Shown piece by piece: positions 7,579 through 13,696 of a stretch of DNA of 13,696 bases (positions are counted from its first letter, which is position 1; each line of letters starts with the position of its first letter). A program made the translations under genes and the position numbers. Source of the DNA: Thiorhodovibrio sp. GTDB lineage: Bacteria; Pseudomonadota; Gammaproteobacteria; Chromatiales; Chromatiaceae. Below the pieces are notes generated by a model. The model was not told the DNA's origin. It was given only the letters and a program-made list of their open reading frames with translations, and did no database searches. Location of the stretch: the NCBI GenBank assembly GCA_007128075.1, contig SKYD01000096.1, forward strand, positions 1 to 13,696. Reading direction: 5' to 3'.

Positions 7579-7644
7579 ATACAATACCCTGATTGCCACT
7601 CCAAACATTTTGTGAAAAATAATTCAACGCAATGAGGTTCCTCC

Positions 7645-8844
7645 GTGGTCGCTCCGCCTTCTAATTTTCGCCGCATTGAACGGCTGCCACCCTATGTTTT
7701 CAATATTGTCAACGAATTGAAAGCAGCGGCGCGTGCGCGTGGAGAAGACATCATCGACTTTGGGATGGGCAATCCCGATCAGCCCACCCCGCAGCATATC
7801 GTCGATAAACTCGTTGAGGCCGCACAGCGGCGCGATACCCACCGCTATTCGGTCTCGCGTGGTGTCCCCCGCCTGCGCCGAGCCATTTGTCGCTGGTACC
7901 AAGACCGCTATCAGGTCGTGCTAGATCCCGATACCCAGGCGATTGTCACCATCGGCTCCAAAGAAGGGCTGGCGCATCTGGCGTTGGCGACCTTGAGCGC
8001 GGGGGATACGGTGCTAGTGCCCAATCCCGCCTATCCGATTCATCCTTATGGCTGCATCATCGCCGGTGCGGATGTCCGCCATGTGCGCCTGACCCCCGAT
8101 GTCGATTTTTTTGAAGAGCTGCGCCGCTCGATTCTCGACTCCTGGCCGCGCCCGAAGATGCTGATTCTTAATTTTCCTGGCAATCCAACGACGCAATGTG
8201 TCGAACTGGATTTTTTTGAAAAGGTGATCGAGATCGCCCGCGAACACGGCATCTGGGTAATTCACGACATCGCCTATGCTGATCTGGTGTTTGATGGCTA
8301 TCAAGCCCCGTCGATTTTGCAAGTGCCAGGTGCTCACGAATTGGCAGTTGAGTTTTTCTCAATGTCAAAAAGTTACAACATGCCCGGCTGGCGCGTCGGC
8401 TTTATGTGCGGCAATGCCGACCTGGTGTCAGCACTGGCGCGGATGAAATCGTATCTCGATTACGGCACCTTCACCCCGATTCAGGTCGCGGCAATTCATG
8501 CCTTAGAATCATCGCAAGATTGTGTCGCTGAGATTCGCGAACAATACCGCCGCCGTCGTGATGTGCTCTGCGACGGGCTAGACGCTGCGGGCTGGCAGGT
8601 GGTCAAGCCCCAAGCAACGATGTTTGTGTGGGCAAAAATTCCCGAACATTACCAGCCACTTGGCTCGCTGGAATTTGCCAAACTGCTGCTGCGCGAGGCC
8701 AAGGTTGCCGTCGCCCCTGGCATTGGCTTTGGCGATTATGGCGATGACCATGTACGCTTTGCTTTAATCGAAAATGAACACCGCACCCGCCAGGCCGTCA
8801 AGGGCATCAAGCAGATGCTGCGCAAAAGCGAGCGGGACACATAA
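7645..8844 (+). CDS. alaC: Alanine-synthesising class I PLP aminotransferase (AlaC family)
   Basis: This 399-residue cytoplasmic fold-type I aminotransferase probably makes alanine from pyruvate with glutamate as amino donor, as E. coli AlaC does. The PLP lysine is K242 in SMSKSYNMPGWRVGF. NFPGNPTTQ (N180) and HDIAYADLVFDG (D208, Y211) complete the cofactor pocket, and the substrate carboxylate arginine is in HVRFAL near the C-terminus. The N-terminal LPPYVF and DFGMGNPDQPTP are typical of this subgroup rather than of classic AspC. The start is a GTG with GAGG 8 bases upstream; an ATG at 7632 is out of frame. It is followed 15 bases later by hom, suggesting an operon. Annotation pipelines may call it an aspartate or LL-diaminopimelate aminotransferase; those activities cannot be excluded by eye. 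Confidence 0.9.
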   Translation: MVAPPSNFRRIERLPPYVFNIVNELKAAARARGEDIIDFGMGNPDQPTPQHIVDKLVEAAQRRDTHRYSVSRGVPRLRRAICRWYQDRYQVVLDPDTQAIVTIGSKEGLAHLALATLSAGDTVLVPNPAYPIHPYGCIIAGADVRHVRLTPDVDFFEELRRSILDSWPRPKMLILNFPGNPTTQCVELDFFEKVIEIAREHGIWVIHDIAYADLVFDGYQAPSILQVPGAHELAVEFFSMSKSYNMPGWRVGFMCGNADLVSALARMKSYLDYGTFTPIQVAAIHALESSQDCVAEIREQYRRRRDVLCDGLDAAGWQVVKPQATMFVWAKIPEHYQPLGSLEFAKLLLREAKVAVAPGIGFGDYGDDHVRFALIENEHRTRQAVKGIKQMLRKSERDT

Positions 8845-8859
8845 GGACACAAAGGACTC

Positions 8860-10176
8860 ATGATGGAACCAGTCAATATTGGATTGCTAGGGCTAGGAAC
8901 TGTTGGTGGCGGCGTGGTGACCGTGCTCACTGGCAACGCCAGCGAGATTGCCCGCCGTGCCGGGCGCGAGATTGTGATCGCCAAGGCCGCGGCTCGCGAC
9001 TATGATCCAACCCGCATCTCAGGGTTGGAGCACATTGGGCATATTGGCAACGATGCGTTCGCTGTGGTTGATGACCCCAGCATCGACATCGTGATCGAGC
9101 TTATCGGCGGCGATTCTCCTGCCCGTGAGCTGGTGCTCAAGGCCATCGCCAACGGCAAGCATGTGGTCACTGCCAACAAAGCACTGATTGCCAAGCATGG
9201 CAACGAGATTTTTGCTGCCGCTCAACAACATGGCGTAACCGTGGCTTTTGAGGCCGCAGTCGCCGGCGGCATCCCGATCATTAAGGCATTGCGCGAGGGG
9301 CTGGCGGCGAATCATATCGAATGGATTGCTGGAATTATCAACGGCACTGGGAATTTTATTCTCACTGCGATGCGCGATCAGGGGCAGCCATTTGCCGAGG
9401 CCTTGGCTGAGGCGCAGGCACTCGGCTATGCCGAGGCTGATCCAACCTTCGATGTCGAGGGGATTGATGCTGCTCACAAGCTGACCATTCTTGGCTCGCT
9501 GGCGTTCGGGATTCCGTTGCAGTTTGACAAAACCATCACCGAAGGGATTGCCGCAATTGATCCTCAGGATGTCGCCTATGCTGAAGAATTAGGGTATCGG
9601 ATCAAACATTTGGGCATGGCACGGCGCACTGAGGCGGGGATTGAGCTGCGGGTACATCCGACACTGATTCCTGAGCGGCGGCTGCTGGCAAATGTCGATG
9701 GGGTGATGAATGCAGTGTTGATTAAGGGCGATGTTGTCGGCCCGACGCTGTATTACGGTGCGGGTGCTGGTGCGTTACCGACCGCCTCGGCGGTGGTGGC
9801 GGATGTGGTGGACATCACCCGCGCCCTGACCACCGATCCCACCAACCGCGTGCCACATCTGGCATTTCAGCCCACTGAGCTGCAAGATACGCCCGTGTTG
9901 CCGCTTGATCAGGTGCAGACGGCGTACTATCTGCGCCTCTCAGCGCTCGATCAGCCCGGAGTCATGGCCAGCATTGCCGGCCTATTGGCGGATGAAAAAA
10001 TCAGCATCGAGGCGATTAAACAAAAAGAGCCACTGGCTGGCGAGACCCATGTCACCCTGATCATGCTTACCCATCAGATCATAGAGGAGAACATGAACCG
10101 CGCCATTGCACAGATCGAAGCCCTCGATGCTGTTCAAGGGCCGGTGACGCGCATTCGCATGGAACAGTTGGGTTGA
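8860..10176 (+). CDS. hom: Homoserine dehydrogenase with C-terminal ACT domain
   Basis: This enzyme reduces aspartate semialdehyde to homoserine with NAD(P)H, the branch step to threonine and methionine. The 438 residues begin with a Rossmann motif (LGLGTVGGG, glycines 11/13/16). Catalytic positions by comparison with the yeast enzyme are K107 (VTANKALIAKHG), E192, D203 and K207 (in EGIDAAHKL). NGTGNFIL and YYGAGAGALPTASAVVAD are family signatures. An ACT domain at about 356-431 (YYLRLSALDQPGVMASIAG) implies allosteric control, usually by threonine. It is monofunctional, with no aspartokinase domain. Two adjacent ATGs exist; AAGGA is 3 bases before the first and 6 before the second (8863), so the second may be used. 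The usual partner thrC does not follow. Confidence 0.97.
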   Translation: MMEPVNIGLLGLGTVGGGVVTVLTGNASEIARRAGREIVIAKAAARDYDPTRISGLEHIGHIGNDAFAVVDDPSIDIVIELIGGDSPARELVLKAIANGKHVVTANKALIAKHGNEIFAAAQQHGVTVAFEAAVAGGIPIIKALREGLAANHIEWIAGIINGTGNFILTAMRDQGQPFAEALAEAQALGYAEADPTFDVEGIDAAHKLTILGSLAFGIPLQFDKTITEGIAAIDPQDVAYAEELGYRIKHLGMARRTEAGIELRVHPTLIPERRLLANVDGVMNAVLIKGDVVGPTLYYGAGAGALPTASAVVADVVDITRALTTDPTNRVPHLAFQPTELQDTPVLPLDQVQTAYYLRLSALDQPGVMASIAGLLADEKISIEAIKQKEPLAGETHVTLIMLTHQIIEENMNRAIAQIEALDAVQGPVTRIRMEQLG

Positions 10177-10188
10177 GCGCGCCCCTTG

Positions 10189-10260
10189 ATGTCCGAGCTA
10201 TACCCACTGATCAGCACTGCCGCTGACAGCGGGCTGCGCCAAGTGACTCGTGTCATATGA
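10189..10260 (+). other. 23-codon open frame overlapping the Cache gene start
   Basis: An ATG-initiated frame of 23 codons (MSELYPLISTAADSGLRQ…) begins 12 bases after hom and ends in TGA, sharing ATGA with the next gene's ATG. It has no Shine-Dalgarno. It could be a coupling leader or the displaced N-terminus of the next gene, but a frame this short can occur by chance. It contains a small hairpin (CCGCT-GAC-AGCGG at 10220-10232) without a T-tract. Confidence 0.2.
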
Positions 10261-11177
10261 ATGATGCCACCCACTTTGCAATTAACCGTCAGCGCATTGT
10301 GTTGCAAGGGGATTTTGCCCTCGCCTTGCTGCGACTGGCGGAGCGTTGCGCGGCGGTGTGGCCGCAGCGGGCGGGGCTGGAGTACCAGCTAAAAGACACT
10401 ATTCGTCAAATTTCCGACTGTGTCGCTCTCTATGTGCTCAATTCTTCTGCAGTGCAAATCACTGCCAACATCGCTCCACGCACCTCACATAGCTCTTATT
10501 TTAACCGCAATCGTTCGCAACGCCCCTATTTAGCAGCAGCATTGCGTGGCGAACTATTCACTGTTTCTGCACCTTATCCGAGTGCCCACACCCGTCGCCC
10601 GCTGATCACCGCCGTGCGCCAGATTCGCGATCCCGTAGGTGCCTGTCTGGGGCTGCTGTGTGCCGATTTTGATCTGCGTTCACTGCCATTCACCGCCCAC
10701 CTTTTTGAGCGACAGCCAACAAACACCGAGGCACAGCGTCCCCGCCGTGGTGAGACGCTAGGGTTTGATTCGATCCTTGGCAGTCTGTGCCAATTGATGA
10801 TTCATCATGGAGTGTTCCAAGCCAAGCTGCATTTTTCCAGTGCGCGGGCGACGCTGTGGTTGATCGACTATCCTTATCACTACCATCTGCTCGATGTCGA
10901 TGACTTTGCCAACCCCGCGCTGGTGCTTGACTATCAGCAACGCCCCTATCCAATGAAGGAAGCACGCATCCCGTTTGAACAACTCAACGCGCTGTGGCAT
11001 CATCTGTATGATCTCAGCCTGATGGATAGCCAGCTCTATCTCCACGCTGGCATGATCAATATTTTTAACGGCATGGTGGAGCTGGATTTTTCCTGCGACA
11101 GTCTGCACTACATCCCGTGGCGTGAACTGTTCAACAAACCCCCCGATGTGTGGCTTAATAGCGGCAAAATGCTGTGA
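10257..11177 (+). CDS. Soluble Cache/PDC sensor-like protein of unknown function
   Basis: This 306-residue protein has no signal peptide or membrane segment, so it is predicted cytoplasmic. Residues about 45-145 resemble a single Cache/PDC sensor fold: a strand run CVALYVLNSSAVQITANI, the loop SSYFNRNRSQRPYLAAALRG, then FTVSAPYPS, and PLITAVRQIRD with GACLGLLCADFDLRSL. Cache domains normally bind small ligands outside the cell and are attached to histidine kinases, chemoreceptors or diguanylate cyclases; none of those output domains is present here. Residues about 165-306 are not recognised; they are rich in aromatic and histidine residues (LWLIDYPYHYHLLDVDDF) and end WLNSGKML. The ATG at 10257 is the first start after an in-frame stop at 10224. 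The stop overlaps the lpxK GTG (GTGA), suggesting coupling. The Cache call is by pattern and moderately sure. Confidence 0.7.
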   Translation: MNDATHFAINRQRIVLQGDFALALLRLAERCAAVWPQRAGLEYQLKDTIRQISDCVALYVLNSSAVQITANIAPRTSHSSYFNRNRSQRPYLAAALRGELFTVSAPYPSAHTRRPLITAVRQIRDPVGACLGLLCADFDLRSLPFTAHLFERQPTNTEAQRPRRGETLGFDSILGSLCQLMIHHGVFQAKLHFSSARATLWLIDYPYHYHLLDVDDFANPALVLDYQQRPYPMKEARIPFEQLNALWHHLYDLSLMDSQLYLHAGMINIFNGMVELDFSCDSLHYIPWRELFNKPPDVWLNSGKML

Positions 11178-12157
11178 TTGCGCCCGATTCCATCTGGTAT
11201 AGTCCACGGCATCCGCTGGCACTGGTCTTAGCCCCTCTGAGCATGCTCTATTGTGCCATCGCCAGATTGCGCATTTGGGGCTATACTCAGGGGCTTTGGG
11301 CGCAGCACTCGCCAGCAGTGCCCGTGATCGTGATTGGCAATCTCACCGTCGGCGGCACTGGCAAAACACCGCTCACGCTGTGGCTTGCCGAGTGGTTGCA
11401 ACATCAAGGTTGGCAGCCGGGCATTGTCACCCGTGGCTATGGCGGCCAACTCGGACACCAGGTGGCCTTGGTGCCGACCACTGGCGATCCAGCAGTGTTT
11501 GGAGATGAGTCAATTCTGTTAGCCCAGCGGGCTGGTTGCCCGGTGATGGCAGGCCGTGATCGGGTGGCAGCGGCGCGAGCATTGGCAGCACAGGGCTGCA
11601 ACCTTGTGCTCTGTGATGATGGATTGCAGCATTATCGCTTGGCGCGAGCATTGGAGATTTTGGTCATTGACGGGCAGCGTCAATTTGGCAACGGGCGGTG
11701 TCTGCCGGCTGGTCCATTGCGTGAGCCACGCACCCGAGCCAAGACCATTGATCTGATTGTAATCAATGGTGCTGATGCTGAGAATGCGCATCCTGCGCTG
11801 TATCTTGCCCCTGGCAAACTCACCAACCTGCACGATGCCACCCGCACCTGCACCCTAGAACAGCCCTTTGCTGAACCAGTCACTGCGGTTGCTGGCATTG
11901 GTCATCCCGAAAGGTTTTTTAGTTTGCTAGAAACGCATGGTTGGCAAATCCACCGCACCCCCTACCCTGACCATCATCGCTTTACCGCACAAGACATCGC
12001 CCGCTGGCCAGCGCAGCAGCCAGTGCTCATGACCGAAAAGGATGCAGTGAAATGTCGGAAATTTGCGACAACTCAGCATTGGTATCTGCCAGTGAGCGCG
12101 GTACCCAACCCGCAGTTTTGCACCGCACTCGCTGAACTTGTGCAGCAACGGTTGTGA
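11174..12157 (+). CDS. lpxK: Tetraacyldisaccharide 4'-kinase (lipid A synthesis)
   Basis: LpxK phosphorylates the 4' position of the tetraacyldisaccharide-1-phosphate precursor to lipid IVA at the inner face of the inner membrane, an essential step of the Raetz pathway. The 327 residues are family length. A hydrophobic N-terminal anchor (about 14-34) precedes VIVIGNLTVGGTGKTPL, whose P-loop is G60-T65. TRGYGG, GDES, CDDGLQHYRLAR (D148/D149), FGNG…LPAGPLREP, GIGHPERFF and LMTEKDAVKCR all match E. coli LpxK. The start is a GTG inside the stop of the preceding Cache gene with no Shine-Dalgarno, so it depends on coupling or re-initiation. No msbA or kdsB is adjacent. Confidence 0.97.
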   Translation: MIAPDSIWYSPRHPLALVLAPLSMLYCAIARLRIWGYTQGLWAQHSPAVPVIVIGNLTVGGTGKTPLTLWLAEWLQHQGWQPGIVTRGYGGQLGHQVALVPTTGDPAVFGDESILLAQRAGCPVMAGRDRVAAARALAAQGCNLVLCDDGLQHYRLARALEILVIDGQRQFGNGRCLPAGPLREPRTRAKTIDLIVINGADAENAHPALYLAPGKLTNLHDATRTCTLEQPFAEPVTAVAGIGHPERFFSLLETHGWQIHRTPYPDHHRFTAQDIARWPAQQPVLMTEKDAVKCRKFATTQHWYLPVSAVPNPQFCTALAELVQQRL

Positions 12158-12243
12158 ATGTGCGGTTGACGAATGTTGAATAAACAACACATAGACCAGA
12201 AATTTTTATTAAACGATTGACAATTTTGCAGGGCTTGACATTC

Positions 12244-13050
12244 ATGAATCCAACCACTTTACGCATCATTCTAGCAATTGGCGGGCTGGCATTTCTCGCC
12301 GCACTCTATTTTTGGGAACGACACCGCGCCCAGCCTAAGACCGCTCAACGCCGCGCTAAGTCGCGGACGCGCACTCGTGCCTCAAAGCCCAAGCCCGTCG
12401 TAGCGAAAGCGGCCGCCGCGTCCAAGAAACCAGCACCTAAGAAAAAGGTCGCTGCGGCCAAGCGCGAGCCAAATCTGGGCATGCTGGAGATGAGCGAAAG
12501 CAATGACCAAGATGAGCGCGACACCCCCAAAGGTTTCGCGCAACTGTGGTCGAAAATGCGCAACAAAGACGATCACCTTGAAGAGGACGCGCTTGTCGAT
12601 GATGCCTCGCCACCGCGCTTGGAGCCACTGTTGGTGCAGTTGTTTGTCATCACCCGCAGCGAGCCGATTGCTGGCACTGAGCTACTGGCGGCAGCGGAGC
12701 GTCACCAATTATTTCCAGGGGCGCAGGATATTTTTTATTGCTATGACATCGAAGATGAGACCGAGCCGGTGCTGTTTAGCGTCGCCAATCTGGTTCATCC
12801 GGGCACCTTCCCCTTTGATAGCGACATGGCGGAGTTTCATTGTCCAGGGTTGGCATTGTTTGCCGAGTTCCCTGGTGCGCCCCATGACCATCAACGGCTC
12901 GATGTGATGCTTGACACTGCCACCGCATTAGCGGCGGAATTTGATGCACTGATTGAAGACGAACAGCATCGACCACTGACATCTAGCCATACCAAATGGA
13001 TGCGCCAACGGGTGCGCGACCTTCAACACCATGCCAAAGTTACAAATTGA
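12244..13050 (+). CDS. zipA: Cell division protein ZipA
   Basis: ZipA anchors the FtsZ ring to the inner membrane and is a gammaproteobacterial divisome protein. The 268 residues start with an N-terminal membrane helix (about 6-24, LRIILAIGGLAFLAALYFW). A short, very basic, Ala/Pro/Lys-rich linker (about 26-75) and an acidic stretch (about 83-120) follow. The C-terminal FtsZ-binding domain (about 128-260) has VLFSVANLVHPGTFPFD, CPGLALFAEFPG and LDVMLDTATALAAEFDALIEDEQHRPLT, matching ZipA. I chose the ATG at 12244 because the membrane helix begins there, although AGGG lies 10 bases upstream and spacing is long; an in-frame TTG at 12217 would add nine unlikely residues. The 3' end overlaps ligA by 20 bases, and zipA-ligA adjacency is the classic arrangement. 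Confidence 0.94.
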   Translation: MNPTTLRIILAIGGLAFLAALYFWERHRAQPKTAQRRAKSRTRTRASKPKPVVAKAAAASKKPAPKKKVAAAKREPNLGMLEMSESNDQDERDTPKGFAQLWSKMRNKDDHLEEDALVDDASPPRLEPLLVQLFVITRSEPIAGTELLAAAERHQLFPGAQDIFYCYDIEDETEPVLFSVANLVHPGTFPFDSDMAEFHCPGLALFAEFPGAPHDHQRLDVMLDTATALAAEFDALIEDEQHRPLTSSHTKWMRQRVRDLQHHAKVTN

Positions 13051-13696
13051 GCAGCGCGTCCTTGCCCTGCGCGCACTGATTGAGCATCACAATCAGCAGT
13101 ATTATGTGTTTGATGATCCTGAAATCAGCGATGCCGAATACGATCAACTGCTGCGTGAGCTGCAAACGCTAGAGACTGAACATCCTGATTTGCGCACGCC
13201 CGACTCGCCCACGCAGCGCGTTGGCGCGCCGCCGCTGGCGCAGTTTGCCGAGGTCAGACATCGCCTGCCGATGCGCTCACTTAAAAATGCAGATAATGAC
13301 GATAAACTTCGCCAATTTGATCGCCGGGTGCGCGAAGCACTGGCGTTGGATGATATTCTGTATTCGGCGGAGCCAAAACTCGACGGTTTGGCGGTCAATC
13401 TGTGTTACGAACAAGGAGTTTTGACCCAAGCGGCCACTCGTGGTGATGGCGAGCGCGGTGAGGATGTCACCGCGCAGGTGCGCACCATTCACAGTTTGCC
13501 ACTGCGGTTGCGCGGCAATGACTGGCCGCGATTGCTTGAGGTTCGTGCTGAGGTGTTGATGACTCATCAACGCTTTGCTGCACTCAATGCCCAAGCACTG
13601 GCCCGAGGTGATAAGCCGTTTGCTAATCCACGCAATGCCGCTGCTGGCAGTTTGCGCCAGCTTGATCCGGCGATCACTGCTGCGCGGCGGCTGGAG
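13031..13696 (+). CDS. ligA: NAD-dependent DNA ligase, 3'-truncated by the window edge
   Basis: LigA seals nicks in replication and repair using NAD+. Only the first 222 codons are present; the frame is open to the last base. The Ia domain (about 1-70: NQQYYVFDDPEISDAEYDQLLREL, TPDSPTQRVG) binds NMN. The adenylation domain begins with HRLPMRSLKN, and the AMP-accepting lysine is K116 in EPKLDGLAV. ATRGDGERGEDVT, EVRAEVLM and FANPRNAAAGSLRQLD are hallmark motifs. The OB-fold, zinc finger, HhH and BRCT parts lie beyond the window. The ATG at 13031 lies inside the end of zipA (20-base overlap) and has no clear Shine-Dalgarno. The usual SLDNAF segment reads SLKNAD here. Confidence 0.97.
   Translation, partial: MPKLQIEQRVLALRALIEHHNQQYYVFDDPEISDAEYDQLLRELQTLETEHPDLRTPDSPTQRVGAPPLAQFAEVRHRLPMRSLKNADNDDKLRQFDRRVREALALDDILYSAEPKLDGLAVNLCYEQGVLTQAATRGDGERGEDVTAQVRTIHSLPLRLRGNDWPRLLEVRAEVLMTHQRFAALNAQALARGDKPFANPRNAAAGSLRQLDPAITAARRLE

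Noticed and set aside
9019..9477. Open frame of 152 codons on the minus strand inside hom
   Set aside because: Lies wholly antisense to a clear homoserine dehydrogenase and its translation shows no recognisable domain.
10220..10232. Hairpin CCGCT-GAC-AGCGG after hom as a terminator
   Set aside because: Only five base pairs and no following T-tract.
10758..11222. Open frame of 154 codons on the minus strand
   Set aside because: Antisense to the Cache-like gene and lpxK start; no family features, and the plus-strand frame is coupled at both ends.
12173..12186. TGTTG-AATAAA-CAACA hairpin after lpxK as a terminator
   Set aside because: Weak, AT-rich five-pair stem with the T-run about 16 bases further on.
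12217..12243. Upstream TTG start giving ZipA nine more residues
   Set aside because: The extension separates the start from the membrane helix and has no ribosome site; ATG at 12244 fits ZipA better.
1..13696. Mobile element, CRISPR array, tRNA or rRNA gene
   Set aside because: No transposase or integrase frame, no regularly spaced repeats, and no tRNA- or rRNA-like segments seen; gaps between genes are all under 200 bases.

Overview
This window looks like ordinary core chromosome from a gammaproteobacterium. The reasons are the zipA-ligA pair (ZipA is essentially restricted to Gammaproteobacteria), lpxK of lipid A synthesis, an E. coli-like MoaD and Aer, and an alaC-hom aspartate-family pair. 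Codon and base use look even throughout. I see no insertion sequence, integrase, tRNA, rRNA or CRISPR array. Genus cannot be fixed from the sequence, although the gene mix resembles environmental (for example sulfur- or methane-oxidising) lineages more than enterics.

Layout, left to right. (1) The 3' three quarters of uvrA (+) is followed, with an 8-base overlap, by moaD (+). (2) A leftward (-) cluster reads, in order of transcription, sufE, a DUF389 membrane protein, a small Cys/His protein, an Aer-type aerotaxis receptor and an MscS-type channel. It converges on moaD so tightly that the two stop codons overlap. (3) A 190-base divergent intergenic region carries a candidate promoter and two inverted repeats. 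(4) A rightward (+) run follows: alaC (PLP aminotransferase), hom (homoserine dehydrogenase), a soluble Cache/PDC-like protein of unknown role, lpxK, zipA, and the first 222 codons of ligA, cut by the window edge.

Many junctions are tight: ATGA between the Cys/His gene and aer, GTGA between the Cache gene and lpxK, and a 20-base overlap between zipA and ligA. This suggests translational coupling. The jobs are mostly housekeeping: DNA repair and ligation, molybdopterin, Fe-S assembly, alanine and threonine/methionine precursors, lipid A and cell division.

The least ordinary parts are: the sufE-DUF389-Cys/His-aer cluster, which has an A7 slippery run exactly at the Cys/His-aer junction that would fuse the two proteins after a -1 shift; the soluble Cache protein sitting where thrC often follows hom; and an MscS protein with what looks like two beta modules in tandem. 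None of these amounts to a proven new system.
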